A DNA stretch of 64,000 nucleotides from Allobosea thiooxidans (GTDB lineage Bacteria; Pseudomonadota; Alphaproteobacteria; Rhizobiales; Beijerinckiaceae), in the NCBI RefSeq assembly GCF_900168195.1, contig NZ_FUYX01000005.1, positions 358,373 through 422,372 of the forward strand. Reading direction: 5' to 3'. Positions 1-9,105 of this stretch are shown piece after piece; position 1 is the first letter of the stretch; the number at the start of each line of letters is the position of its first letter. Made by a program: the position numbers and the translations under genes. The notes under the pieces were generated by a model that was not told the DNA's origin, did not search any database, and was given only the letters and a program-made list of their open reading frames with translations.

Positions 1-38
1 AGAAGCCGGGTGAAGGCTGAGAATGGACATGCCCGCGC

Positions 39-131
39 CGTCATGGTCGGGCTTGTCCCGACCATCCACGTCTTCGCTCTTCGCGCGCAGTGTTCAAGCC
101 GTGGATGCTCGCCACAGGGGCTAGCATGACG
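39..131. repeat. Family A palindromic repeat, copy 1
   Basis: Two hairpin arms (a GGTCGGG..CCCGACC arm, then a GCTCGCC..GGCGAGC-like arm) are joined by inverted CCACGTCTT/AAGNCGTGG segments. The second arm is slightly decayed here (GGGGCTAGC). The element ends just before the thioesterase start and overlaps its upstream alternative ATG at 126, which argues for the start at 150. Confidence 0.85.
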
Positions 132-149
132 GTGGAGGGGGCTGAGGAC

Positions 150-587
150 ATGAGCGAACGCCAACCCCGTCTGTCACGGGCCGATTTCCGCATCTTCCGC
201 GCCATTCCGACCCGCTGGCACGACAACGACATCTTCGGCCACGTCAACAATGTCGTCTACTATGGCTGGTTCGACACGGCGGTGAACGCCTGGCTGGTCG
301 AGAACGGCTTCCTCGACCCGGCGACGAGCGAAATCGTCGGGCTCGTGGTCGGGACGGCCTGCACCTATTTCGAGAGCGTCGCCTTCCCCGAGACCGTCGA
401 GGCCGGGATCGCGGTCGAGCGGCTCGGCAACAGCTCCGTCACCTACCGCATCGGCATCTTCCGGCAGGGCGGGGCGCAGGCGGCGGCGCAGGGCCGCTTC
501 ACCCATGTCTATGTCGCGCGTGCGGGCCAGAAGCCGGTGCCCATTCCGGCGCCATTGCGGGCGGCGCTCGCCGCGATCCAGAGCTGA
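150..587 (+). CDS. acyl-CoA thioesterase, 4HBT hotdog family
   Basis: Predicted 145-residue single-domain thioesterase that would hydrolyse acyl-CoA thioesters in the cytoplasm; the acyl substrate cannot be told from sequence. Residues 20-40 carry the 4HBT/YbgC-type signature ([13 protein letters not shown], then YYGWFDTA), with the catalytic-region Asp and the GHVNN turn. The length matches the family. I chose ATG 150 because GGAGG lies upstream at 134-138 and because the earlier in-frame ATG at 126 falls inside a palindromic repeat. The gene stands 94 bp before purL with no visible functional link. Confidence 0.85.
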   Translation: MSERQPRLSRADFRIFRAIPTRWHDNDIFGHVNNVVYYGWFDTAVNAWLVENGFLDPATSEIVGLVVGTACTYFESVAFPETVEAGIAVERLGNSSVTYRIGIFRQGGAQAAAQGRFTHVYVARAGQKPVPIPAPLRAALAAIQS

Positions 588-681
588 AGGGGGCGTCTAT
601 GCCGTTGTACGTTGTGCAACGAGCCGAGGCAGGCTATGCCCCAGCCAACCCCCTCGCCGGACCGCCAGGAACCCTGAGCCC

Positions 682-2892
682 GTGATTCCGAACGACATCA
701 AGATCACCCCGCAGCTCGTCGCCGAGCACGGCCTGAAGCCGGACGAGTATCAGCGCTTCCTGCATCTGATCGGCCGCGAGCCGACGATCACGGAGCTCGG
801 CATCGTCTCGGCGATGTGGAACGAGCACTGCTCCTACAAGTCGTCGAAGATCCATCTGAAGACGCTGCCGACCAAGGCGCCATGGGTGATCCAGGGGCCG
901 GGCGAGAATGCCGGCGTCATCGATATCGGCGACGGCACGGCCATCGTCTTCAAGATGGAGAGCCACAACCACCCGTCCTTCATCGAGCCCTATCAGGGCG
1001 CGACGACGGGCGTCGGCGGCATCCTGCGCGACGTCTTCACCATGGGCGCGCGCCCGATCGCGGTGCTCGACGCGCTGCGCTTCGGCTCGCCGGACCATCC
1101 CAAGACCCGCCATCTCGTCTCCGGCGTCGTCGCCGGCATCGGCGGCTATGGCAATTCCTTCGGCGTGCCGAATGTCGGCGGCGCCACCGGCTTCCACACC
1201 CGCTATGACGGCAACATCCTGGTCAACGCCATGGCGGTCGGCATCGCCAAGGCCGACGAGATCTTCTACGCCAAGGCGTCGGGCGTCGGTAAGGCGATCG
1301 TCTATCTCGGCTCCAAGACCGGCCGCGACGGCATCCACGGCGCGACCATGGCCTCGGCCGAATTCGACGACAAGTCGGAGGAGAAGCGCCCGACCGTGCA
1401 GGTCGGCGACCCCTTCGCCGAGAAGCTGCTGCTTGAGGCCTGCCTCGAGATCATGGCCGCCGGCCATGTCGACGCGATCCAGGACATGGGTGCCGCCGGC
1501 CTGACCTGCTCGGCCGTCGAGATGGGCGCCAAGGGCGATCTCGGCGTCGAGCTCGACCTCGACAAGGTGCCCTGCCGCGAGGAAGGCATGAGCGCCTATG
1601 AGATGATGCTCTCGGAGAGCCAGGAACGCATGCTCATGGTGATCAAGCCGGGGCATGAGGAGGCGGCCGAGGCGATCTTCCAGAAATGGGGTCTCGACTT
1701 CGCCGTCGTCGGCCACACCACCGACACGCTGCGCTTCGTCGTGAAGCACCAGGGCGAGGTCATGGCCGACCTGCCGATCAAGGAGCTCGGCGACGAGGCG
1801 CCCGAATACGACCGGCCCTGGATCGAGACCGCGCCGCAGCAGCGCATCGCGGCCGAAAGCGTGGCGCCCCCCTGCGGCAATGCCGAGGCGCTGAAGCAGC
1901 TGATCGGCTCGCCCGACCTCTCCTCCAAGCGCTGGATCTGGGAGCAGTACGACACGCTGATCCTGGGCAATTCGGTGGTGCGGCCCGGCGGCGATGCCGG
2001 CGTGATCCGCATCGAGGACGGGCCGAAGGGCCTCGCCATGACCGCCGATGTGACGCCGCGCTATTGCGAGGCCGATCCGTTCGAGGGCGGCAAGCAGGCG
2101 GTGGCCGAAGCCTGGCGCAATCTCACCGCGACCGGCGCGACCCCGCTCGCCATCACTGACAACCTGAACTTCGGCAACCCCGAGAAGCCGGAAGTCATGG
2201 GCCAGTTCGTCGGCTGCGTCCGCGGCATCGGCGAGGCCTGCAAGGCGCTCGACTTCCCCGTCGTCTCCGGCAACGTCTCGCTCTACAACGAGACCAATGG
2301 TGTCTCGATCCTGCCGACCCCGACCATCGGCGGCGTCGGCGTCATGGCCGATGTGACGAAGCATGCGACCGTCGCCTTCAAGGCCGAGGGCGAGGCGATC
2401 ATCCTGATCGGCGAGACCGCCGGCTGGCTCGGCCAGAGCGCCTATCTCGCGACCGTCTGCGGCCGCGAGGAGGGCGCGCCGCCGCCGGTCGATCTCGCGA
2501 TCGAGCGCCGCAACGGCGATTTCGTGCGCGGGCTGATCGCCGGCGGCAAGGTCGAGACCTGCCACGACCTCTCGGATGGCGGCCTTGCCGTCACGCTCGC
2601 GGAGATGGCGATGGCCAAGGGTATCGGCGCGACCATCGAGACGCTGCCGGCCGGCCCGGCCCATGCGGTGCTCTTCGGCGAGGATCAGGCGCGCTATGTC
2701 CTGACGGTTCCCGCGGCCGAGGCCGAGGCCGTGATCGCCGCGGCGAAGGCCGCCGGCGTGCCGGCGCTCGCCATCGGTCGCACCGGCGGCGCCTCGCTCA
2801 GCCTGCCGGGCGAGCAGGCTCTGGCCGTCGCCGATCTCCGCAAGATCCACGAAGACTGGCTGCCGTCCTACATGGCCGGCAAGGCGGCCTGA
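682..2892 (+). CDS. purL: phosphoribosylformylglycinamidine synthase subunit PurL
   Basis: Small-type PurL (736 aa), the synthetase subunit of the PurLQS complex that converts FGAR, glutamine and ATP to FGAM in purine synthesis. Landmarks are the N-terminal [10 protein letters not shown] segment, the ATP-site stretch [15 protein letters not shown] (about residue 93), a central SESQERML motif, and a second AIRS-like half with GNVSLYNET. The GTG start at 682 gives the normal family N-terminus ([18 protein letters not shown]); the frame is open further upstream but that part does not resemble PurL. purQ and purS, which this form needs, are not in the window. bolA follows after 12 bp. Confidence 0.97.
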   Translation: MIPNDIKITPQLVAEHGLKPDEYQRFLHLIGREPTITELGIVSAMWNEHCSYKSSKIHLKTLPTKAPWVIQGPGENAGVIDIGDGTAIVFKMESHNHPSFIEPYQGATTGVGGILRDVFTMGARPIAVLDALRFGSPDHPKTRHLVSGVVAGIGGYGNSFGVPNVGGATGFHTRYDGNILVNAMAVGIAKADEIFYAKASGVGKAIVYLGSKTGRDGIHGATMASAEFDDKSEEKRPTVQVGDPFAEKLLLEACLEIMAAGHVDAIQDMGAAGLTCSAVEMGAKGDLGVELDLDKVPCREEGMSAYEMMLSESQERMLMVIKPGHEEAAEAIFQKWGLDFAVVGHTTDTLRFVVKHQGEVMADLPIKELGDEAPEYDRPWIETAPQQRIAAESVAPPCGNAEALKQLIGSPDLSSKRWIWEQYDTLILGNSVVRPGGDAGVIRIEDGPKGLAMTADVTPRYCEADPFEGGKQAVAEAWRNLTATGATPLAITDNLNFGNPEKPEVMGQFVGCVRGIGEACKALDFPVVSGNVSLYNETNGVSILPTPTIGGVGVMADVTKHATVAFKAEGEAIILIGETAGWLGQSAYLATVCGREEGAPPPVDLAIERRNGDFVRGLIAGGKVETCHDLSDGGLAVTLAEMAMAKGIGATIETLPAGPAHAVLFGEDQARYVLTVPAAEAEAVIAAAKAAGVPALAIGRTGGASLSLPGEQALAVADLRKIHEDWLPSYMAGKAA

Positions 2893-2904
2893 GGAGTTCG
2901 ACCC

Positions 2905-3141
2905 ATGGCGATGGACGCTCACGAGATCGAGCGGATGATCAAGGCGGCGCTGCCGGATGCGGCGGTCGAGATCAAGGACCTGGCCGGCGACGGCGACCAC
3001 TATGCCGCGACCGTCGTCTCGGCCGCCTTCAAGGGCAAGACCCGGGTGCAGCAGCACCAGATGGTCTATGCCGCGCTCCAGGGGAATATGGGCGGGGTGC
3101 TGCACGCCCTTGCGCTGACGACCAGCGTTCCCCAAGATTAG
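2905..3141 (+). CDS. BolA/IbaG family protein
   Basis: A 78-residue single-domain BolA-like protein. The C-terminal half has the invariant histidine and helix region (RVQQHQMVYAALQGNM). BolA proteins of this type pair with CGFS monothiol glutaredoxins around a shared [2Fe-2S] cluster, and such a glutaredoxin (grxD) is the next gene, so a joint role in iron-sulfur trafficking is the natural reading. GAGGAG at 2891-2896 lies 8 nt before ATG 2905, which favours this start over ATG 2911. Probably co-transcribed with purL. Confidence 0.92.
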   Translation: MAMDAHEIERMIKAALPDAAVEIKDLAGDGDHYAATVVSAAFKGKTRVQQHQMVYAALQGNMGGVLHALALTTSVPQD

Positions 3142-3187
3142 AACGAGACCATCCGGCGGGCCTTGAACCCGCTCCAGGAGACAGATG

Positions 3188-3523
3188 ATGTCCGACGTCA
3201 ATGCCCGCATCGAAGCGGAAGTGAAGAACAACGACGTGGTGCTCTTCATGAAGGGCACGCCGCAGTTCCCGATGTGCGGCTTCTCCGGCCAGGTCGCGCA
3301 GATCCTCGGCTATATCGGCGTGCCCTATAAGGGCGTGAACGTGCTCGAGGACCAGGAGATCCGCGAGGGCATCAAGGCCTATTCGAACTGGCCGACGATC
3401 CCGCAGCTCTACGTCAAGGGCGAGTTCATCGGCGGCTGCGACATCACCCGCGAGATGTTCCAGGCCGGCGAATTGCAGGCGCTCTTCGAAGAGAAGGGCA
3501 TCGCGGTGAAGCAGGCGAGCTGA
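3188..3523 (+). CDS. grxD: monothiol glutaredoxin, Grx4/GrxD type
   Basis: A 111-residue monothiol glutaredoxin with the diagnostic CGFS active site ([14 protein letters not shown], about residues 32-45), the glutathione-binding WPTIPQLY segment and a GGCDI motif. It would bind and deliver [2Fe-2S] clusters with the BolA protein encoded just upstream. Tandem ATGs occur at 3185 and 3188; AGGAG at 3176-3180 is 4 nt from the first and 7 nt from the second, so I prefer 3188. Last gene of the purL-bolA-grxD run. Confidence 0.95.
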   Translation: MSDVNARIEAEVKNNDVVLFMKGTPQFPMCGFSGQVAQILGYIGVPYKGVNVLEDQEIREGIKAYSNWPTIPQLYVKGEFIGGCDITREMFQAGELQALFEEKGIAVKQAS

Positions 3524-3600
3524 GGCTCGCCGCCACGGCCCGTCTGCCCGTGTCGCAGGCGGGCACGGTTGCTTTCTGCCGATCTCTGCAGCGAAACCGC

Positions 3601-4218
3601 CTAGGCGGGATAGGCGGTGGCCTGCACGGCAGGCCGCCGGCTCATACTCGCCCACCAGGCCTTGATGGCGGGCTGCTCGGCGAGCAGTGCCTCGGCCTCC
3701 GGCGCCAGCGTGAAATAGGCGAACATGGGCGCGGCATGCAGATCGGCCAGTGTCAGCGCTGCGCCGGCGAGATAAGGCCCGTCATCCATCAGGTCATTGA
3801 TCGCGCGCAGGCATAGTTGCGCCTTGGGCAGTGCAGTCTGAATTCGCGCCTCGTCCGGCGCACGTCCCTGTTTGGGGACGGAGACGCGCTCCACATAGAT
3901 GTCCCAGACCAGCGGGCGATAGGCGTAGGAATCGAGGATGCTCGTCAGCTGATTGACGCGGGCGCGCTCGCGCGGTGCGGAAGGCTGGAGCGCAGGGCCG
4001 GGGAATGCTTCATCGACGTAGCGTTCGATGGCGCCGGCTTCATAGAGCCTGAAGCCATCATGTTCGAAGGCGGGGATGCGGCCGAATGGCTGTCGCTCCA
4101 GCAGGGAAGCAGGCGGCCCGTCCTTGGCAAAGACGTCGACCGGGTCGAGCCGGTAGGCCACGCCCTTTTCTTCAAGCGCCAGCCGGACGGCGCGGACATA
4201 GACGCTGTAGGGCGCCAT
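3601..4218 (-). CDS. glutathione S-transferase family protein, 5' end probably frameshifted
   Basis: GST-fold protein (205 aa as an open frame): thioredoxin-like N-domain with the cis-Pro segment FGRIPAFEHDG and YEAGAIERYVDE, followed by an all-helical C-domain. The open frame starts MAPYSVYVRAVRL, so the first beta strand normally preceding the SxxxRAVRLALEEKG helix is missing. The missing piece is present just upstream in another frame: ATG at 4240 reads MTPMPVVYGA and runs into the junction at about 4206-4216. A one-base loss or two-base gain there would join them. This is either a real mutation or a sequencing error. The substrate is unknown. Confidence 0.8.
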   Translation of the reverse strand: MAPYSVYVRAVRLALEEKGVAYRLDPVDVFAKDGPPASLLERQPFGRIPAFEHDGFRLYEAGAIERYVDEAFPGPALQPSAPRERARVNQLTSILDSYAYRPLVWDIYVERVSVPKQGRAPDEARIQTALPKAQLCLRAINDLMDDGPYLAGAALTLADLHAAPMFAYFTLAPEAEALLAEQPAIKAWWASMSRRPAVQATAYPA

Positions 4219-4291
4219 AGACGACAGGCATGGGCGTCATGGCATCTCACTAGCTGCGCGGTCGGCCTCTTCGGATGCATTCGTATCAGAT

Positions 4292-4540
4292 TCAAGCCGC
4301 AGCGCATTGCGGGTGCGGCTTGCGGACGCGCTCGGTCGAAGCCGGATATTTCTCCAGCATCCGTTCCGGTCTGACCGGCCGGCGCACCAGTTCGCCGCCG
4401 CAATTCGGGCAGGTGCCGGCGAAACGCGTCTCCGCGCAGTCGACGCAGAAGGTGCATTCGAAGGTGCAGATCAGCGCGTCGCGCGACTGTGGGGTGAGGT
4501 CGCGGTCGCAGCATTCGCAGTTCGGGCGCAGTTGCAGCAT
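4292..4540 (-). CDS. DUF1272 domain-containing zinc-ribbon-like protein
   Basis: An 82-residue cysteine-rich protein (NCECCDRDL at residues 7-15, then CTFECTFC, a CAE segment and CPNCGG). The order and spacing of eight or more cysteines, ending in CPNCGGELVRRP, match the DUF1272 family. Paired CxxC motifs suggest one or two bound zinc ions; the function is not known. It lies 73 bp upstream of the GST gene on the same strand. Confidence 0.9.
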   Translation of the reverse strand: MLQLRPNCECCDRDLTPQSRDALICTFECTFCVDCAETRFAGTCPNCGGELVRRPVRPERMLEKYPASTERVRKPHPQCAAA

Positions 4541-4647
4541 GGCGTGGTCTCCCTCTGTGGGCGCGGAAGAATGACCTCAAACGGCCCCGAAACCAGCGAT
4601 TTCGCGTGATCCGACCGATCAACGAGACGGATCGGTCTGGGGCAAGC

Positions 4648-4747
4648 TGTCATTCTCGGGCGAAGCGGAGCGCAGACCCGAGAATCTCCTGCAGGAAAAG
4701 GCGCTCCCTTCAGCCAGAGATGCTCGGATCAAGCCCGAGCATGACGG
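4648..4747. repeat. Family C palindromic repeat, copy 1
   Basis: A first arm carries inverted ATTCTCGGG / CCCGAGAAT and a second arm carries ATGCTCGG / CCCGAGCAT, about 100 bp in all, between DUF1272 and the 3' end of the carbamoyltransferase gene. A second, rearranged copy is at 8603-8677. Confidence 0.75.
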
Positions 4748-4784
4748 CAAGCCATGTCCGTAGCGGGCAGGGCGCCCCCGAATT

Positions 4785-6515
4785 TCACTTCACCAGCAGC
4801 CAGTCGTCGATCACCAGCGCGTCGAGCCCGCTCGTATAGAACATCAGGATCGCGTCCTCGGCCGTGTGCAGGATCGGCTTGCCCATGATGTTGAAGGAGG
4901 TGTTCAGGATCACCGGCACGCCCGTCAGATCATGGAAGGCCGAGATCAGCGCGTGGTAGCGCGGATTGCGCTCAGCCGTGACGCTCTGGAGCCGGCCGGT
5001 CGCGTCTTCATGGACCACGGCCGGGACGCGGTGGCGCACCGCTTCCTTCCAGGTGAGCGTGCGCTCCATATAGGGCGCGTCCTGATAGTTATCGAACCAG
5101 TCGGCGGCATGCTCGGCCAGGATCGAGGGCGCGAAGGGGCGGAATGCCTCGCGATACTTCACCTTGGCGTTGAGAATGTCCTTGGCGTCGGCCGGGCGCG
5201 GATCGGCGATGATCGAGCGGTTGCCGAGCGCGCGCGGGCCGAATTCGGCGCGGCCCTGCACCCAGCCGATCAGCTTGCCTTCTGTCAGCAGCTTGGCAGT
5301 GACGGACGCGATCTCCTCGGGAGAGAGCTTGCGCAGGCGCTTCTCCCAGAGCTGCATGCGTTCGAAAGGCTCGGTCGAGACGGTCGAGCCGAGATAGGGC
5401 GTGAGCGGCCCCTTCGGCGCGCGCCAGTCCGGATTGGCCTCGGCATGGCTGAGCCAGGCTGCGCCGATCGCGTTGCCGTCATCGGCCGGCGCCGAGGGCA
5501 CGAACACCGTCCTGAAGCCGTGGCGGCCGGCGATCTTGCCGTTGAAGGAGGAATTCAGCGCGCAGCCGCCGGCGAGGACGAGGTTCTCGCTCGGAACGAG
5601 CGCGGCGGCCTCGCCAAGCAGCGCTTCCATCATCTCGGCGAAGACATCCTGCCCGCAGCGGGCGAGATCGGCCCAGCCCTGGTCGAGGGCCTCGGCCGGG
5701 CGCTTCGCCAGGATCTCGGCGGCGACCGCCTGCACCACATCGGCCTTGGAGAAGGAGAGCTTGTGGCCCTCGATCGAGTAGAGCTTGCGCAGCAGCGCCA
5801 TCAGCTCCGGGTCGGTCTTGCCGTAGGGGGCGAGCCCCATGATCTTCCATTCCTCGCCCTTGGCCTGGTCGAAGCCGGCGAGGTCGGTGACGAGCCCGAA
5901 ATAGAAGCCGATCGATTCGCGTCCGCGATGGCGCTTCACCTCGCGGATGCGGCCATTCTCCAGCGCGAAGATGGCGGAGGCGCCGGTCTCGCCCATACCG
6001 TCGACGACGAGGCAGGCAGCGTTCTCGAAGGGCGAGGACCAGCAGGCATAGGCAGCGTGGCTGAGATGGTGGCCGTAGCGCTTGAGGCCGGTGACGTTGG
6101 CCTTGCCATAAGCGCGGTCGAGGCCGAGCAGCACGCCCATGCCGGCGCGCTGCTGCGCCAGATGCAGCGAGGCGATCAGCGCGCGCTCGGTGCGCTCGGG
6201 CACGAGCGAGCGGTTGAGCTCGGGCGAGAGCTTGAGCAGTGCCTCGAGGGTGAAGGAGCCGGCGCGCGCCATCTGGTCGAGGAAGCCGGTGAAATCCTCG
6301 CCCCAGCTCGTGGCGATGCGGATCTCAGCGCCTTCCGGGATGTAGCGCTTCAGCAGCCCTTCCATGCGCGGCGCCGAATCCGGTTCGCAGTTCGGTGCGC
6401 GCTTGTATTGCAGGTAGCGCTCGGTCGCCTCGGCGAAGAGCACCTCGCCATCGGGGCCGATGATCGCGATGGCGGGATCGTGGAACGTCGTCGCAAGGCC
6501 GATCGTGTAGCTCAT
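4785..6515 (-). CDS. carbamoyltransferase, NodU/CmcH family
   Basis: A 576-residue enzyme of the NodU/CmcH/TobZ class, which uses carbamoyl phosphate and ATP to O-carbamoylate an acceptor. The N-terminal Kae1-like domain has the GHHLSHAAYA metal motif (about residue 148), VVDGMGETGAS and LAGGCALN; the C-terminal domain has the carbamoyl-phosphate motif AEFGPRALGNRS and LNTSFN. All expected motifs are intact and the length is normal, so it should be active. No antibiotic, nodulation-factor or other biosynthetic genes adjoin it, so the acceptor cannot be inferred. tlpA lies 43 bp upstream on the same strand. Confidence 0.93.
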   Translation of the reverse strand: MSYTIGLATTFHDPAIAIIGPDGEVLFAEATERYLQYKRAPNCEPDSAPRMEGLLKRYIPEGAEIRIATSWGEDFTGFLDQMARAGSFTLEALLKLSPELNRSLVPERTERALIASLHLAQQRAGMGVLLGLDRAYGKANVTGLKRYGHHLSHAAYACWSSPFENAACLVVDGMGETGASAIFALENGRIREVKRHRGRESIGFYFGLVTDLAGFDQAKGEEWKIMGLAPYGKTDPELMALLRKLYSIEGHKLSFSKADVVQAVAAEILAKRPAEALDQGWADLARCGQDVFAEMMEALLGEAAALVPSENLVLAGGCALNSSFNGKIAGRHGFRTVFVPSAPADDGNAIGAAWLSHAEANPDWRAPKGPLTPYLGSTVSTEPFERMQLWEKRLRKLSPEEIASVTAKLLTEGKLIGWVQGRAEFGPRALGNRSIIADPRPADAKDILNAKVKYREAFRPFAPSILAEHAADWFDNYQDAPYMERTLTWKEAVRHRVPAVVHEDATGRLQSVTAERNPRYHALISAFHDLTGVPVILNTSFNIMGKPILHTAEDAILMFYTSGLDALVIDDWLLVK

Positions 6516-6558
6516 GGTCGAAAGCCAATAACCTCCCCGGCGCGGGAAGCCAAATCGC

Positions 6559-7188
6559 TCAGGGCTTCCCGATCGCCGCCTTCATCAGCGCCTTGGAGTC
6601 GGCGCTCGCCCAATCGGCCGGGCCCTGGATGATGCCGAGCTCGCAGCCCGCCTTGTCGACGATGATGCTGACCGGCATGCCCTCGACCTTGTGGGCGGCA
6701 CGTAGCGCCTGGAAGGTCGCGGCCTGCGGATCGCCATAGAAGGGCAGGGTGGTGATCTTGTTCTCGGCGAGCCAGGCCTTCGGCTTGTCGAGGTTGCGCG
6801 TGTCGATGTTGATCGCGACGACGGCGAAGTCGGGCCCGCCCATCTCCTTCTGAAGCGCGTCGAGCGAGGGCATCTCCTTCAGGCAGGGCGCGCACCAGGT
6901 CGCCCAGAGGTTGACCAGCAGCGTCTTGCCCTTCAGCGCGGCGAGCGTCGTCGGCTGGCCGTCCGGCCCGGTGAAGGCGAGTTCCGGCGCCGGCTGCGGG
7001 CGCGAGCGGATCTCGACCGCCGCGACCTCGCCCTTGACCTGCGGCTTCATGCGCTCGGCGGTTGCGCGCGCCGCGCTGCATGATCCGTTGCCGGCATCGC
7101 CCGTGACGGAGTAGAAGGCTGCGCCGCCGCCGAGGGCGAGGAGGGCCAGAGCCCCGGTTGCGGCCAGAATGATCGTTCGAGACCTCAT
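6559..7188 (-). CDS. tlpA: TlpA family thiol:disulfide oxidoreductase
   Basis: A 209-residue membrane-anchored thioredoxin-like protein. One N-terminal hydrophobic segment (about residues 6-27) should anchor it with the catalytic domain in the periplasm. The active site is [15 protein letters not shown] and the cis-Pro loop is VEGMPVSII. Extra cysteines flank the domain (SCSAAR, GCELG), as in TlpA of rhizobia, where the protein acts as a reductant in cytochrome oxidase copper-centre assembly. It is divergent from argH, with 27 bp between starts, an arrangement I know from related genomes. Confidence 0.92.
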   Translation of the reverse strand: MRSRTIILAATGALALLALGGGAAFYSVTGDAGNGSCSAARATAERMKPQVKGEVAAVEIRSRPQPAPELAFTGPDGQPTTLAALKGKTLLVNLWATWCAPCLKEMPSLDALQKEMGGPDFAVVAINIDTRNLDKPKAWLAENKITTLPFYGDPQAATFQALRAAHKVEGMPVSIIVDKAGCELGIIQGPADWASADSKALMKAAIGKP

Positions 7189-7215
7189 CGCGCCCTAGAA
7201 GCAGGAAAGACCATC

Positions 7216-8601
7216 GTGAGCAATCGCATGTGGGGTGGGCGTTTCGCCACAGGGCCGGGCGTCATCATGGAGGAGATCAACGCCTCCATCGATTTCGACA
7301 AGAAGCTCTGGCGCCAGGATATCCGCGGTTCGCTCGCGCATGCGGCCATGCTGGCCGAGACCGGTATCCTCACCAAGGACGATGTCGCGACGATCATCGC
7401 CGGCCTCAAGCAGGTTGAGGGTGAGATCGAGAGCGGCGCCTTCACGTTTTCGCGTGCGCTCGAAGACGTCCATATGAACGTCGAGTCGAACCTCAAGGAC
7501 AAGATCGGCGCAGCCGCCGGCCGGCTGCACACCGCCCGCTCGCGCAACGACCAGGTCGCGACCGACATGCGGCTGTGGGTGCGCGACACGCTCGACGAGC
7601 TCGACGGCCAGATGGCCGACCTTCAGCTGGCGCTGGCCGAGAAGGCCGACACCTATGCGGGGGCGGTGATGCCGGGCTTCACCCATCTCCAGTCGGCGCA
7701 GCCGGTCACCTTCGGCCATCACATGCTGGCCTATGTCGAAATGCTCGCCCGCGACCGCAGCCGCATCCGCGATGCCCGCGCCCGCCTCAACGAGTGCCCG
7801 CTCGGCGCGGCCGCGCTCGCCGGCACCTCCTTCCCGATCGACCGCCACATGACGGCGAAGGCGCTCGGCTTCGACCGCCCGACCGCGAATTCGCTGGATT
7901 CGGTGTCGGACCGCGATTTCGTGCTGGAGACGCTGTCGGCCGCCTCGATCTGCGCCATGCATCTCTCGCGCCTCGCCGAGGAGATCGTGCTCTGGGCGAC
8001 GCCGCAATTCGGCTTCGTGAAACTGTCGGACGCCTTCTCGACCGGCTCCTCGATCATGCCGCAGAAGCGCAACCCGGACGCGGCCGAGCTGGTGCGCGGC
8101 AAGGCGGGGCGCGTCTTCGGCGCGCTGCAGGCGCTGCTGACCATGATGAAGGGCCTGCCGCTGACCTATTCGAAGGACATGCAGGAGGACAAGGAGGGCA
8201 CCTTCGACGCGTTGCAGACGCTTTCGCTCTGCCTTGCCGCCACCGCCGGCATGGTCCGCGACATGCAGCCCGACCTCAAGGTGATGAAGAAGGCCGCCGG
8301 CCTCGGCTACGCCACCGCGACCGACCTCGCCGACTGGCTGGTGCGGGTGCTGAAGATGCCGTTCCGTGACGCGCACCATGTCACCGGCCGCCTCGTCGGC
8401 ATCGCCTCGGAGAAGAAGATCGGGCTGGAGAAGCTCTCGCTCGCCGAGATGCAAGGCGTGGAGCCGAAGATCACCGAGGCCGTCTTCGCCGTGCTCGGCG
8501 TCGACCAGTCGGTCAAGAGCCGCGTCAGCTATGGCGGCACGGCCCCGGCGAATGTCCGCAAGCAGGCGCGGCGTTGGCTCAAGCAGCTCGCGAAGAAATA
8601 G
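7216..8601 (+). CDS. argH: argininosuccinate lyase
   Basis: A 461-residue cytosolic enzyme for the last step of arginine synthesis, cleaving argininosuccinate to arginine and fumarate. The fumarase/aspartase signature [16 protein letters not shown] is intact (about residue 277), as are the SRNDQ segment ([12 protein letters not shown]) and the [15 protein letters not shown] region. Normal length. ATG 7216 gives the usual SNRMWGGRF start. The next genes are lptM and lysA in the same orientation. Confidence 0.97.
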   Translation: MSNRMWGGRFATGPGVIMEEINASIDFDKKLWRQDIRGSLAHAAMLAETGILTKDDVATIIAGLKQVEGEIESGAFTFSRALEDVHMNVESNLKDKIGAAAGRLHTARSRNDQVATDMRLWVRDTLDELDGQMADLQLALAEKADTYAGAVMPGFTHLQSAQPVTFGHHMLAYVEMLARDRSRIRDARARLNECPLGAAALAGTSFPIDRHMTAKALGFDRPTANSLDSVSDRDFVLETLSAASICAMHLSRLAEEIVLWATPQFGFVKLSDAFSTGSSIMPQKRNPDAAELVRGKAGRVFGALQALLTMMKGLPLTYSKDMQEDKEGTFDALQTLSLCLAATAGMVRDMQPDLKVMKKAAGLGYATATDLADWLVRVLKMPFRDAHHVTGRLVGIASEKKIGLEKLSLAEMQGVEPKITEAVFAVLGVDQSVKSRVSYGGTAPANVRKQARRWLKQLAKK

Positions 8602-8602
8602 G

Positions 8603-8677
8603 CCGTCATGCTCGGGCTTGACCCGAGCCTCTTCCGACAGAGATTCTCGGGTCCGCCGACGCGGCCCGAGAATGACA
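8603..8677. repeat. Family C palindromic repeat, copy 2
   Basis: ATGCTCGGG / CCCGAGCC arm followed by ATTCTCGGG / CCCGAGAAT arm, i.e. the two arms of the copy at 4648 in opposite order. It starts directly after the argH stop codon, in the argH-lptM gap. Confidence 0.7.
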
Positions 8678-8749
8678 CCCGAGGAAGCCTCGCGCTCCGC
8701 CGCATCCTCCGCTAAGGTCCCGCCACGCTTCGTTCGAGGGTTCGTTTTC

Positions 8750-9013
8750 GTGCTTGATTCCCGCCTGAAATTCGGCCGCACCCTGCTGGTCGTCGGCCTT
8801 CTGGCCGTTGCGCTCGGCGCCTGCGGGCGCAAGGGGCCGCTGGAGGCGCCGCCCAACGCGACCGGCGCCATCGACCTGCCGGACAACCAGATCGGGGCGC
8901 ACGAGAACGATGTCTCGTCCTATGGTTCGGCTTCGGTGCTGGCCAAGCCGGCCAAGGCGAACAAGGCGATCACGGTGCCGGACAAGCCGTTCCTCCTCGA
9001 CCCGTTGATGTGA
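8750..9013 (+). CDS. lptM: LptM/YifL-like lipoprotein
   Basis: A predicted 87-residue lipoprotein. The start is GTG 8750; the N-terminal hydrophobic stretch ends in the lipobox LGAC (ALGACGRKGPLEAPP), so mature protein would begin at Cys with a GRKGPL segment typical of the LptM (formerly YifL) family. In E. coli LptM helps mature the LPS translocon LptD. Its place directly before lysA is shared with enterobacteria and supports the call. The remainder is low-complexity and Pro/Ala/Lys rich. Confidence 0.88.
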   Translation: MLDSRLKFGRTLLVVGLLAVALGACGRKGPLEAPPNATGAIDLPDNQIGAHENDVSSYGSASVLAKPAKANKAITVPDKPFLLDPLM

Positions 9014-9105
9014 TTTCAGTTTCCTCGCGCCGCCGTTCCGGCTCTCCGCTTCGCTCCGGCGGGATGACGACGTGAATTTCAGCTGGCCTTTTCAGGGTTA
9101 ATCCC

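Noticed and set aside
634..3258. An 874-codon minus-strand open frame opposite purL-bolA
   Set aside because: It is a frame-shadow of purL: Arg/His/Gly-rich, no domain, antisense to a clearly conserved gene. The same applies to the long antisense frames at 7195-8886, 10829-13255 and 51878-53503.
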